This document shows, piece by piece, positions 44,154 through 52,812 of a stretch of 64,000 bases of DNA; the first letter of the stretch is position 1, and the number at the start of each line of letters is the position of its first letter. The stretch comes from Plantimonas leprariae (GTDB lineage Bacteria > Pseudomonadota > Alphaproteobacteria > Rhizobiales > Rhizobiaceae), in the NCBI RefSeq assembly GCF_008802405.1, contig NZ_VZDO01000016.1, positions 1-64,000 of the forward strand, given 5' to 3'. The notes beneath the pieces are model-generated. The model ran no database searches. It saw only the letters and a program-made list of their open reading frames with translations, and was not told the origin of the DNA. Made by a program: the position numbers and the translations under genes.

Positions 44154-45799
44154 TTCAGCGCCTGCGCCAGCGACGAGGCGTTGCGAAACGCCAAGGCCAT
44201 CACGGTCAGCACCGGGTTGTAGCCGCCGTTGGTCGGGTGCAGCGAGGCGTCGCAGACGTAGAGGTTCTCGTGACCCCAGACCTTGCCGAAACGGTCCGTC
44301 ACCGACACAGCGGGGTCGTCGCCCATGCGGCAGGTACCGGCCTGATGCTGGCCGGCGGACAGGGCGAGATGCGGCGGCTTACTCCAGGTGCGCACGGCAC
44401 CCGCCGCCCGCATCCACTCGTCCGCCCTGCGGCGGATGTATTCCGCGGTTCGCACGGTTTCGGGATGCGTGGTGCCGGACAGGCGCGCCACCGGCCGGCC
44501 GTAGCGGTCGCGCACCTCGCCGTCGAGCGCGACGCGGCATTCGGGGTCCGGGATCTCGTGCACCGGACCCTTGATCTGAGCGATGCGGCGGAAGTTGTCG
44601 CGCATGAAGCGCTTGGCGACGAGACCGTAGCGCGGCAGGTCGTCCGGCAGGCCGGACTTCCACAGGATGATCGGCAGCATCACGAAGTCGTCGGCCAGCA
44701 TCGCGCCGCCGACGACGCCGTCGTTGCCGTGGTTGAAGTCGGTAGTGGCGATGGTGACGCCCGGGCCGCGGCTGTCCTGCACGTCCTCGTCGAACAGCCC
44801 GAAGACGGTCGGATAGTAGTGGCCCTGCAGATTGCGGCCGACCTGATCGGCGTTGTTGCCAAGACCGTTCGGCTCGCGCCGCGTCCGGGTCATGAGCAGC
44901 AGGCGGGCGCTCTCGATCGCCCCAGCGGACAGCACCACCGCGCGGGTCGAGACCCGCCGTCGCGCGAATTCTCCGTCCGCGGTGAGGATGTCGACGCCGA
45001 CGACCGTTCCCCGCCCGTCGGTCGCGATCCCCTCGACGACGGTCTCGACAAGGAGCGTGCAGCGACCGGTCGCGAGCGCCCGCGGCAAGGCGGTGTTCTG
45101 CGTGCCGTTCTTGGCGCCGCTCGGGCATGGAAAGCCGACGCAGGAGCCGCAGCGGATGCAGGCGTCCCGTCCGTCCCGTGGCACCGTATTGACGAGGAGC
45201 GGCGGCGCGAAGGTCGACAGGCCGAGCGCGTCTGCTCCCGCCGCAAGCCGCGCCGTGGTGCGGTTGGCCGCGACCGGCGGCATCGGGTAGTCGCGCCGGC
45301 GCGGACCGCCGTTGCGGTCGCCTGAACCGTCGCCGGACACGCCGATCTCCTGCTCGGCGCGTTCGTACCACGGCTCCAGCTCGTCGTAGCCGAACGGCCA
45401 GTCGGTGAGCGACGAGGCAGCCGGCCGGCCGTAGAGCGAGGCCATGCGGAAATCGTCCGGGTGAAACCGCCAGGCTAGGCCGCCGTAGACGAAAGTCCCG
45501 CCCCCGACCCCGGCGGCGTTGACGTGGTAGCCGGGCTCGTGCGGCCTGACGACGTGGCGTTCGCCCGCCTGGTCGACGAAGACGCGCGGATTGCCTTCGA
45601 TGTCGGGCCCGGTATTGAACCCGTAGGCCTGGAGGCGGTGGTTGCGCAGGTGGTCGCGATGGCCGCTGTCACCGTAGGTGCGCACCCGGCCGCGCTCGAC
45701 GAGGAGCACCGTCTGGCCCGCTTCGGCGAGGACGCAGGCGGCGATCGCGCCCGCCGCTCCAGCGCCCACCACGACGACATCGTATTCCGCCTTCGTCAT
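44150..45799 (-). CDS. GMC-family oxidoreductase (FAD-dependent sugar dehydrogenase)
   Basis: The 549-residue flavoprotein begins with DVVVVGAGAAGAIAACVLAEAG and ends with a GMC C-terminal block (GTCRMGDDPAVSVTDRFG, then NLYVCDASLHPTNGG). Three Cys residues lie in CIRCGSCVGFPCPSGAK, as in the glucoside 3-dehydrogenase and gluconate dehydrogenase groups. The ATG at 45799 overlaps the small partner's stop by 4 bp, so the extension upstream is rejected. It would oxidise a sugar or glycoside, with its partner and an electron acceptor. No cytochrome c gene is adjacent. Confidence 0.9.
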   Translation of the reverse strand: MTKAEYDVVVVGAGAAGAIAACVLAEAGQTVLLVERGRVRTYGDSGHRDHLRNHRLQAYGFNTGPDIEGNPRVFVDQAGERHVVRPHEPGYHVNAAGVGGGTFVYGGLAWRFHPDDFRMASLYGRPAASSLTDWPFGYDELEPWYERAEQEIGVSGDGSGDRNGGPRRRDYPMPPVAANRTTARLAAGADALGLSTFAPPLLVNTVPRDGRDACIRCGSCVGFPCPSGAKNGTQNTALPRALATGRCTLLVETVVEGIATDGRGTVVGVDILTADGEFARRRVSTRAVVLSAGAIESARLLLMTRTRREPNGLGNNADQVGRNLQGHYYPTVFGLFDEDVQDSRGPGVTIATTDFNHGNDGVVGGAMLADDFVMLPIILWKSGLPDDLPRYGLVAKRFMRDNFRRIAQIKGPVHEIPDPECRVALDGEVRDRYGRPVARLSGTTHPETVRTAEYIRRRADEWMRAAGAVRTWSKPPHLALSAGQHQAGTCRMGDDPAVSVTDRFGKVWGHENLYVCDASLHPTNGGYNPVLTVMALAFRNASSLAQALN

Positions 45800-46236
45800 G
45801 CCCGCAGCTTTCCCCGGACAGCGTCGCGCGCATTTGCCGGCGGCCCGTCCGCTCCTTCGGGCAGGCCCGGCCGGTAGCCGATCATCCGCCAAGACACCGC
45901 GTCAGGATTGGCGCCGTTGCCGGGGTCGGCGTAGAACCCCTCGGCCGCAAGCTCGCACAGCGCCTGGAACCAAGGTTCGCGATCGACGGCGGCCAGCAGC
46001 CGGTCCCGTTCCGCGCTCGACAGGCTTGCGAACAGCCCAGATGCGTTGCGGTCGATCGCCTCCAATCCCGCCACGATCGCCGCCGCTTCCAGCACCAGCC
46101 CGTCGCGCCAGAGCGCTAGGACGAAGCAGTCGACGCCGACCTCGGTCGCGCCGGGCCAGTCGTCGGCCGGGATGATGCGGTCGAGCACGGCGCGAAGGGT
46201 GTCGGCGTGGAACGTAAGCTCGCTCTGTTCGACCAT
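45796..46236 (-). CDS. Gluconate 2-dehydrogenase subunit 3-family protein
   Basis: A 146-residue protein with the family's DTLRAVLDRIIPADDWPGATEVGV opening and the late WFQALCELAAEGFYADPGNG and SWRMIGYRPG motifs. It partners the GMC subunit encoded directly downstream. No twin-arginine signal is visible, unlike many periplasmic relatives, so the pair may be cytosolic or exported by another route. The ATG at 46236 has GGAGG upstream and discards a 17-codon extension. Confidence 0.88.
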   Translation of the reverse strand: MVEQSELTFHADTLRAVLDRIIPADDWPGATEVGVDCFVLALWRDGLVLEAAAIVAGLEAIDRNASGLFASLSSAERDRLLAAVDREPWFQALCELAAEGFYADPGNGANPDAVSWRMIGYRPGLPEGADGPPANARDAVRGKLRA

Positions 46237-46261
46237 TCGGGCCTCCTCGGATGGTTGCTCG

Positions 46262-47110
46262 TCAGCGTCCGGCAAGCGAGCCGCCAATGCCGCCGACGCT
46301 GAAGAAGCGGTTGAGGCAGGCGAAGATGACGACGGGGGGCAGGAGCATGATCACCGCGCAGGCCATTACCGGTCCCCAATCGGTCTGATTTTGCTGAAAG
46401 AAGGTCTGCAGCCCGACGGGCAGGGTGTAGCGGCTGTCGGTGCGCAGGAAGACCAGCGCCACTAGGTAGTCGTTCCAGGCGACGAGGAAGCCGTAGATCG
46501 CGGTCGACAGGATGCCGGGCAGCGAGTTGGGCAGGACGATCCGCAGGAACGCGCCGAAGACGCCGCAGCCGTCCATCCAGGCGGCCTCCTCCAGATCGGT
46601 CGGGATCGTGTCGAAATAGGCCGCCATCATCCAGCAGGCGACGGACGCGCTGGAGGCGACGTAGATCACCGCGACGCCGCTCAGCGTGTCGACGAGGCCG
46701 ATCTTCGAGAGCAGGATGAACATCGGAATCACGAAGACGACGATCGGAAAGCTCTGGATGACGAAGATCGCGGTGGAATAGAGCGAGACCACCCGACCGC
46801 GCCCGCGCGACAGGACGTAGCCGGCCGGCGCGGCGACGAGAAGCGACAGGGCGGTCGCGATGAGCGACACGCCGAGGCTGTTGCGCAGCCAGAGAAGGAT
46901 GTCGGTGTTGCGCAGGACGTAGGCGAAGGTGTCGAGCGTCGGACCGGACAGCGCCGAATAAAGGCGCGGCCTGAGGGCGAGACCGAAGATCACGAAGATC
47001 GGTCCGAGGAGGACGAGGGTGATCGCGAGGAGGACGAGGGTGCGCAGCCATTCCCGCCGCCGCCGCGAGCGGCGCGCTGCTGGGTTCGCCACGGAAATCG
47101 CCAGCGTCAT
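46262..47110 (-). CDS. Carbohydrate ABC transporter permease (MalG type)
   Basis: A 282-residue membrane protein with about six helices and the EAA loop EEAAWMDGCGVFGAFLRIVLPNSLPG. It pairs with the MalF-type permease to import a sugar or glycoside. The ATG at 47110 overlaps the stop of the partner by 4 bp. The operon has no ATPase; a shared MsmK-type ATPase elsewhere is presumed. Confidence 0.9.
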   Translation of the reverse strand: MTLAISVANPAARRSRRRREWLRTLVLLAITLVLLGPIFVIFGLALRPRLYSALSGPTLDTFAYVLRNTDILLWLRNSLGVSLIATALSLLVAAPAGYVLSRGRGRVVSLYSTAIFVIQSFPIVVFVIPMFILLSKIGLVDTLSGVAVIYVASSASVACWMMAAYFDTIPTDLEEAAWMDGCGVFGAFLRIVLPNSLPGILSTAIYGFLVAWNDYLVALVFLRTDSRYTLPVGLQTFFQQNQTDWGPVMACAVIMLLPPVVIFACLNRFFSVGGIGGSLAGR

Positions 47111-48054
47111 AGGTCCATCTTCCGCACCTGCCGGAACAGAAGCAGCGACAGGCAGACCAGCACCGCCGTCATCGCGAACGAGATCGCGATGCCGTAGCCC
47201 GGCAGGAAGTCCTGGAACACCGAACGGTAGGCGAGGACGATCAGCGAGGTGGTGGCGTTCACCGGGCCGCCGCCGGTGAGAAGGTAGATCGTCGCGAAAT
47301 CGTTGACGGAGAACATCGTCATCAGGATCCAACTGATGAAGGTCGATCGCGCCGTCATCGGCAGAACGATGTGGCGGAGCTGCTGGCGCGGGGTGGCCCC
47401 GTCGAGCGTCGCGGCCTCGTAGATGCTCTTGTCGATGCTCTCGAGCGCCGCCGCGCCCATCATCATCATGAACGGGTAGCTGATCCAGATCTTGAACAGA
47501 CAGACCGTCAGCATGGCGATCGCCGGGTTGGCGAGGAACATTACCGGTCCAAGCCCGAACCCCTCCATGACGGACGGCAGCAGACTGCGGGGCGTCGCGA
47601 CGAGCCAATTCCAGCTCATCGAGGTCACCACGATCGGCACGATCCACGGCAGCAACAGCAGCACCTTGAACAGGCTGCGGCCGGGGAAACGGGGTTTGAG
47701 CAGGACCGCCAGGCCGAAGCCGACGATCCAGCTGCCGAACACGCCGCAGAGCGTGAAGATCAGCGTGAACGTGGCCGCCGACCAGAAGGCCGGGTCGGCA
47801 AAGACGTTCAGGTAGTTCCTGAAGCCCACGAAGCGGCCGAGACGCAGGAGACCGCCGCCGTGCATGGACTGCACGAGAGCGAAGACGAGCGGATAGGCAT
47901 TGATCGCCGCCATCAGGACGATCGAGGGCAACGCGAGGCCGGCCAGCACCGAGCGCTGCCCGGCACGAACGCTCCTGCCGCTGCGTCGACGAAGCGCGAA
48001 ACGCCCCATGTGCCGCCCATCGCCCGGCAATGTCCCCGCGGCCTCCTCTGTCAT
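47107..48054 (-). CDS. Carbohydrate ABC transporter permease (MalF type)
   Basis: A 315-residue membrane protein with about six helices and the EAA loop YEAATLDGATPRQQLRHIVLP. The first 35 residues are cytosolic and arginine-rich. It begins 9 bp after the stop of the binding-protein gene and overlaps the MalG-type gene by 4 bp, so all three are co-translated. Its role is uptake of the sugar bound by the product of 48064-49365. Confidence 0.9.
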   Translation of the reverse strand: MTEEAAGTLPGDGRHMGRFALRRRSGRSVRAGQRSVLAGLALPSIVLMAAINAYPLVFALVQSMHGGGLLRLGRFVGFRNYLNVFADPAFWSAATFTLIFTLCGVFGSWIVGFGLAVLLKPRFPGRSLFKVLLLLPWIVPIVVTSMSWNWLVATPRSLLPSVMEGFGLGPVMFLANPAIAMLTVCLFKIWISYPFMMMMGAAALESIDKSIYEAATLDGATPRQQLRHIVLPMTARSTFISWILMTMFSVNDFATIYLLTGGGPVNATTSLIVLAYRSVFQDFLPGYGIAISFAMTAVLVCLSLLLFRQVRKMDL

Positions 48055-48063
48055 CGGCGAGCG

Positions 48064-49365
48064 CTACTGGACGACCTTGCGAAGGCTGGCTTCCAGCGTT
48101 TCTAGCATGTCGCGCGACTTGGTCTTCCCCTGCACCATCTGCTGCACGAAGGCCGCGCTCGCCGCGCCGCCGTCGACGGCGTTCAGCGCCGCGAAGGCGT
48201 GCGGCGCCTGCGCGCCGATGGTCTTGCCGATCGGCTGCCACTCGTTCACCGCGACGACGAGGTTCGGGTTGCTCTGAATCACCGGCAGGTCGGCGATGCT
48301 CTTCTTTACCGGCAGGTCGAGATTGACACCGCTCGTCCAGAACACCGACATGTTGTCGAGATACCATGCGAGGAAGGCTTCGGACGATTCCTGCGAGGGC
48401 GTCGTCGTGAACATCCAGAGCGGGTTGATGTAGGATACGGTGCCGACATCGCCGCGCCGGCTCTTGATCGGATGGGCGACCACGGCGTCGCTGCGTGCGT
48501 CCTCCGGCAGGATCTTGTCGAGCCCTGTCTGCGAGAAGCCCATTGCGACGCGGCCCGCCGCCCAGTCGCTCTTCAGGTTGTCCGACGTGTAGCTCGCTGC
48601 ATAGGGATCGATGATGCCCTTGCGCACCAGCTCGTTGATGAAGTCGAGCGTCTCGATGTTGCGTTCGGTGACGCAGTCGAGCGAGCCGTCCGGCGCGAAG
48701 AAGCCGCCACCGTTGTTGATCATCAGGGCGGAAACGGTGTGCTGCGCATCAGTGGTGGCGCTGCCGGCCGACATGCCGAGCCCGACGAGACCGATCTTCT
48801 TCAGCGCCTCGCCGGCCTTGACATAGCTGTCCCAGTCGGTCGGCGGTTCGGCACCGGCCTTCTCCAGCAGCGACTTCCGGTACCAGACGACGCGAAGGTC
48901 CAGCGACCAAGGAATCGCGGCATAGCCGTCATCGGTCTTCATCGCGTCGAGAAGCCCGGGCAGGAAGTCGTTCTTGCCCTCCTTGTCGAGCCGCGCCACG
49001 AGATCGTCCGCCGGGGCGGCGACGCCTTCCTCCAGGAAGTAGAACGGCAGGAAGGCCGCGCCGGAACTTACCGCGGGCGTCGTGCCGGACGCGGCGGCGG
49101 AGGTAAAGGTCTGGTACCAGTTCGCCCACGGGATCGACTGGTAGCGCACGCCCAGCGCGTCGCCTTCCGGCTTGTAGGAGCCGGCGAGCTTGCGGGCGGC
49201 TTCCGTGTAGTTCGGGCCGGTACCCCACGCCATGTCCCAGAAGGTCAACGGCTCGGCGCCCTGCGCGAAGGCCCTGCCGCCGGCGAGGCTCGCCGCCAAG
49301 GCCGCGGCGGAGGTTCCAAGGAACGACCGGCGGTCCATTCCCATGCGTGTCGATATGCGCTTCAT
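48064..49365 (-). CDS. Extracellular solute-binding protein (MalE type), twin-arginine signal
   Basis: A 433-residue binding protein. The N-terminus MDRRSFLGTSAAALAASLAGG carries a twin-arginine motif (RRSFL) and a hydrophobic stretch ending RAFA. The mature part is of the SBP_bac_1 type (GAAFLPFYFLEEGVAAP, DYAYAIPWSLDLRVVWY-like segment, KAGEALKKIG). GGAGG lies before the ATG at 49365; the upstream in-frame ATG is 21 bp earlier. It delivers a sugar or oligosaccharide to the MalFG-type permeases. Confidence 0.9.
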   Translation of the reverse strand: MKRISTRMGMDRRSFLGTSAAALAASLAGGRAFAQGAEPLTFWDMAWGTGPNYTEAARKLAGSYKPEGDALGVRYQSIPWANWYQTFTSAAASGTTPAVSSGAAFLPFYFLEEGVAAPADDLVARLDKEGKNDFLPGLLDAMKTDDGYAAIPWSLDLRVVWYRKSLLEKAGAEPPTDWDSYVKAGEALKKIGLVGLGMSAGSATTDAQHTVSALMINNGGGFFAPDGSLDCVTERNIETLDFINELVRKGIIDPYAASYTSDNLKSDWAAGRVAMGFSQTGLDKILPEDARSDAVVAHPIKSRRGDVGTVSYINPLWMFTTTPSQESSEAFLAWYLDNMSVFWTSGVNLDLPVKKSIADLPVIQSNPNLVVAVNEWQPIGKTIGAQAPHAFAALNAVDGGAASAAFVQQMVQGKTKSRDMLETLEASLRKVVQ

Positions 49366-49444
49366 CGTCGGCTCCTCCCGCCTCAACGAAACTTTCCACG
49401 AATTCGATACGGCACCGGCCTCCCGCCGGGCGCCAGACCTTCTC

Positions 49445-50215
49445 TCAGCCCGTCCGCTCGAACCGTTCGAGGTAGCGGAACGAGCGGCTGGCGAAGCCGG
49501 CCGGATCCTTCGGATTGTCGTGCTCCACCACCATGAGCTTCGCGCCGTCGGCCGCCGCCTTCTCCCATAGCGTCGGCCAATCGAGCGTGCCGGCGCCGAC
49601 GTCGCACCAGCCGTCCTCGTCCTCGTTCTCGCCGGCGGGCGCTTGGTCCTTCACGTGGGCGGAGGCGAGAGCCGATCGATACTTCGCCAGCCAGGTGGCG
49701 GCGTCCTCGCCGCCGCGGGCGATCCAGGCGATGTCCGCCTGCCAGATCAGTGGGCTGCCCTTCGCGCCCTCGAACAAGCAGTCCAACGGGCGCTTGCCGC
49801 CTTCGAGGCGAGCGAACTCCCAATGATGGTTGTGGTAGCCGAGAGCGACGCCTCGCGCCTGCAGGGTCTCGGCGATCGCGCCGAGTTCGGCGCCGGCCCG
49901 CGTCCAGCCGTCGGCGTCCATGCTCCGCTCGTCAGAGGGAAATGCCGGCATGAAGAGCTGCGTGATCCCGACCTCGCCGGCGGCCGCGGCGACGCGGCCG
50001 GCGTCCTGCCGAAGCGCCGCGATACCGACATGCCCGCTCGGCGCGTCGAGGCCGCGCTCCGCCAGCGCCCGCTTCAGCGATCCGGCGTCGTCGAGATGGC
50101 TGCCGATCGTCTCCACCGAGCGGAAGCCCGCGGCGGCGGCCGCGTCGAGTTGGCGCTCCAACCCGCCCAGAGAGCGAAGCGAATAGAGCTGGATCGACAA
50201 GGTCGGCGCCGTCAT
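49445..50215 (-). CDS. Sugar phosphate isomerase/epimerase (TIM-barrel)
   Basis: A 256-residue AP-endonuclease-2/IolE-type TIM barrel: LSIQLYSLRSLGGLERQLDAAA, then GYHNHHWEFARLEG with metal-binding His, and the final MVVEHDNPKDP with a catalytic Glu. In sugar loci these isomerise keto sugars or act on 3-keto-glycosides. It is the first gene of the operon, divergent from LacI. The start at 50215 is the only ATG matching the family length. Confidence 0.88.
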   Translation of the reverse strand: MTAPTLSIQLYSLRSLGGLERQLDAAAAAGFRSVETIGSHLDDAGSLKRALAERGLDAPSGHVGIAALRQDAGRVAAAAGEVGITQLFMPAFPSDERSMDADGWTRAGAELGAIAETLQARGVALGYHNHHWEFARLEGGKRPLDCLFEGAKGSPLIWQADIAWIARGGEDAATWLAKYRSALASAHVKDQAPAGENEDEDGWCDVGAGTLDWPTLWEKAAADGAKLMVVEHDNPKDPAGFASRSFRYLERFERTG

Positions 50216-50277
50216 CGCATTCCCTCCCGCGACCGGACGCGAGCCCTTCCGGTCCGTCTCCACTGATCGACGCTTGC

Positions 50278-50289
50278 GCAATCGATTGC
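50278..50289. promoter_or_regulatory. LacI-type operator O1
   Basis: GCAATCGATTGC is a perfect 12-bp palindrome with a central CG, typical of LacI/GalR operators. It is 63 bp upstream of the isomerase ATG and 84 bp before the LacI ATG. The centres of O1 and O2 are 28 bp apart. Confidence 0.8.
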
Positions 50290-50305
50290 ATGGAAGGCTA
50301 GCAGC

Positions 50306-50317
50306 GCAATCGATTGC
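50306..50317. promoter_or_regulatory. LacI-type operator O2
   Basis: A second exact copy of GCAATCGATTGC in the same divergent gap. On the minus strand, TTGCGT followed after 17 bp by TAGCCT overlaps it and could be the isomerase promoter, which would make repression direct; this promoter reading is weak. Confidence 0.8.
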
Positions 50318-50372
50318 ACGCAATCCCGCGCCGCCGTATGCCTGGCTCGAGAAGCTTGCCAGCCGATGCGAG

Positions 50373-51410
50373 ATGCCGGGACGGGACCCCTCACGAATAC
50401 CGAATGCGAAAGCGCCGACGATGGCTGACATCGCGCGGCTCGCCGGCGTTTCCACGTCGACGGTCAGCCGAGCGCTGGCCGGCGCTCCGCGCATTCCCGA
50501 GGAAACCCGGCAGCGCATCGCGCGCGCGGCCCAGGACGCCGGCTACGCGCCGAACCGGCACGCCCGCTCGCTGCGCCTGAAGCGCAGCCGCGTGATGCTG
50601 GTGCTGATCCCCGATCTCGCCAATCCGAACTTCCCGGATCTTCTGATGCACATCGACCGAGCCGCCTACGACTGCGGCTACGACATCATGATCGCGCATA
50701 CCGGCGTCGACCTGCACCGTTCGGACCGCTACGTCGACGAGCTGCTGGCGGGCGGCATCGACGGCGTCCTGCTGACGGCCGACCATTGTCCCCCCAAGCT
50801 CGCCGAGCGGATCGCCTCCGGAGTCCATCTGCCGATCGTGCGCACCCTCAGCCCGACGCCGCCCGGCACCGGCATCGCCGGCGTCGAGATCGACGAGCGG
50901 CGGGCCGCCTACGATCTGGTGGCGCATCTCGCGGGCGTCGGCTGTCGGCGGATCGTCCATGCCGGCGGGCCGCCGGCCGAGCCGGTCGCCATCGCGCGGC
51001 GGAAAGGGTGGGAGGCGGCACTGGCGGATCGCGGCCTGTGCGCCGACGGCCTCTACGTGCAGAGCGGGTTCCGCATGGAGGACGGCGCAGCGGCCGCGCA
51101 CCATGTCCTTGCGATGAACCTGCGGCCCGACGGGGTGTTCTGCACCAACGACGAGTCGGCCTACGGGCTCGTAACGACCCTGAAGGCGAGCGGCCTGCGC
51201 GTGCCGGAAGACATCGCGGTCGCCGGCTTCGACGATCTCGGCTTCTCCGCCGTCTTCGATCCGCCGTTGACGACTGTGCGGCTGCCGAGGCGCGAGATGG
51301 CCGTCGCCGCCGTCGCCCGTCTGAAACGCCTCATCGAAGGCGACGGCGAGGCGTCCATCAAGATCCTGCCGCACGAACTCGTCCTGCGGCGAAGCTCGCA
51401 GTGCACGTAG
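50373..51410 (+). CDS. LacI-family transcriptional regulator
   Basis: A 345-residue regulator. The helix-turn-helix is TMADIARLAGVSTSTVSRALAG, and the sugar-binding domain follows (RVMLVLIPDLANPNFPDLL, GIDGVLL, DGVFCTNDESAYGL, VAGFDDLGFSAVFDPPLTTVR). The start at 50373 is preferred; an earlier in-frame ATG at 50274 lies within the operator region and would add 33 unmatched residues. It faces the isomerase-importer-GMC operon, with two operators in the gap, and probably represses both. Confidence 0.92.
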   Translation: MPGRDPSRIPNAKAPTMADIARLAGVSTSTVSRALAGAPRIPEETRQRIARAAQDAGYAPNRHARSLRLKRSRVMLVLIPDLANPNFPDLLMHIDRAAYDCGYDIMIAHTGVDLHRSDRYVDELLAGGIDGVLLTADHCPPKLAERIASGVHLPIVRTLSPTPPGTGIAGVEIDERRAAYDLVAHLAGVGCRRIVHAGGPPAEPVAIARRKGWEAALADRGLCADGLYVQSGFRMEDGAAAAHHVLAMNLRPDGVFCTNDESAYGLVTTLKASGLRVPEDIAVAGFDDLGFSAVFDPPLTTVRLPRREMAVAAVARLKRLIEGDGEASIKILPHELVLRRSSQCT

Positions 51411-51571
51411 AGCGAAAATTGTCCAATGGCGGCACATCTAGACTAAACCTTGTCGTTGAAGGCCGTCGAAACGAAAGGCAAGATCGAAGCAATAGCACTT
51501 CCTGAGACTAACCGCTTAGAAGCGCTCACCGCTTTGCGCTCTACATCGCCATGTTCCGTCTAACCTTCTCG

Positions 51572-51856
51572 TCACGTGGTAGTGGGCTGGGATGAAGCGT
51601 ATGAGACGATGATGCGGGTTGTGGTCCAGACCGCGACACCGTGGTCAGCGGCGGCGCGCCGGCTAAGTGCCTCGATGCCGGCTTCGCGAGTGACGAAGCT
51701 GAGGTCGTGCTCGCCGCCGTAGCTACCGAGCCAGGTACCGTTGGGCTGGCGGTCGAGCGTCGCGAAGAGCCGCTCGCCGAACCGGCCGTTGCCTTCCCAC
51801 AATTGCAGGCGGCGGCGCGAACTCTGCTTCCACATGGCGATGGCGGGACGGGTCAA
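51572..51856 (-). CDS. Small protein coupled to the ArdC-type gene
   Basis: A 94-residue protein with no recognised domain (KQSSRRRLQLWEGNGRFGER, TWLGSYGGEHDLSFVTREAG). It is basic at the start and has a beta-rich middle. Its ATG overlaps the stop of the ArdC-type gene by 4 bp, so it is translated with it. Small partners next to ArdC are common on plasmids and integrative elements. Function unknown. Confidence 0.65.
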   Translation of the reverse strand: MTRPAIAMWKQSSRRRLQLWEGNGRFGERLFATLDRQPNGTWLGSYGGEHDLSFVTREAGIEALSRRAAADHGVAVWTTTRIIVSYASSQPTTT

Positions 51857-52812
51857 GAGGCGTCCCCCTTAACGAGTTCGGCGGAGGCGTCCGTTGTCGC
51901 CATTGTGGTCAGCCAATCGGCGGCGCGGGAGGCTTGCGCGGCGGCGGTGACAAGGGCACGCGGATCGGCGCGCAGGAGCGGCAGCCAACTCGCCATGTAG
52001 GCGGCGTGGTTCGGATGCGGCGTTGCGGCGAGCTGGAGGGAGGCAAGGACGAAGGCGCTGCCGAGCTCGGCAATGAGCTCTTCAGCCGCATACGCTCTGG
52101 AACCGAAGCGGATCGAGAGGTCGCGGTCGAGGCGGTGGCGAGCGCCGGTCCAGTGGATGAGCTCGTGGGCGAGCGTTGCGGCGTAACCGTCGGCGGCAAG
52201 AAAAAGCTGGCGCGGCGGCATGCGGATGAGATCGGCACTGGGGAGGTAGGCGGCGTGGTCGCTGTCGAAGCAGACGGCGGCACCGGTCGCGGCGACGAAG
52301 GAGTCGAAGCGCGGGGTGGGATCGAGCTCGGCCGGCGGCGGTGCGGGATCGTTCGGGGTGAAGCCGTCGACCTGGGCGATGTTGAAAACGGTCGAGGCGC
52401 GGGCGACGAAGCGGGCGGTGTCATTGGTCTTGTCGGCGTCGGCAGCGGCGGAGGCGTCCTGCCCTCTTCCCGGCTGGTTGCCGGCGCTGCTGCCAGGAGT
52501 GATGGCGTCGGAACTGGGGTTGCGGTCGCGGTAGAAAATGACAGACGTGCCCTTCTCGCCGCGACGAACCTGGGCGCCAAGGGCGGCCCACTGCCGGTAG
52601 GTGGCCCAGCGGTCGTCGGCGTAGGCGGATCGCCGCGCGCCGCACCAGAGCGACAGGATGTTGATGCCGCGGTAAGGCTGACGGGTCAGGGCGTTGGTCG
52701 GCAGGCCGGCGCCGCCAGGGCGGTGCCAGGGGCAGACGAAGGTAGCGGGGTCGGCGGTTTCGAGTTGTTGGAGGATGGTGGCGGTGACGGCGGAGTAGAC
52801 GCTGCAGGTCAT
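51853..52812 (-). CDS. ArdC-family zincin-like metallopeptidase domain protein
   Basis: A 319-residue protein. The N-terminal domain (about 1-100) is ArdC_N (RPYRGINILSLW-like segment, QWAALGAQVRRGEKGTSVIFYR), which binds single-stranded DNA in relatives. A low-complexity Ala/Asp/Gly linker follows, then a zincin domain with HELIH at 216-220 and a further Glu near 244. ArdC proteins protect incoming plasmid DNA from restriction. Its presence suggests that this part of the window is or was mobile. The ATG at 52812 lacks a strong ribosome-binding site. Confidence 0.87.
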   Translation of the reverse strand: MTCSVYSAVTATILQQLETADPATFVCPWHRPGGAGLPTNALTRQPYRGINILSLWCGARRSAYADDRWATYRQWAALGAQVRRGEKGTSVIFYRDRNPSSDAITPGSSAGNQPGRGQDASAAADADKTNDTARFVARASTVFNIAQVDGFTPNDPAPPPAELDPTPRFDSFVAATGAAVCFDSDHAAYLPSADLIRMPPRQLFLAADGYAATLAHELIHWTGARHRLDRDLSIRFGSRAYAAEELIAELGSAFVLASLQLAATPHPNHAAYMASWLPLLRADPRALVTAAAQASRAADWLTTMATTDASAELVKGDAS

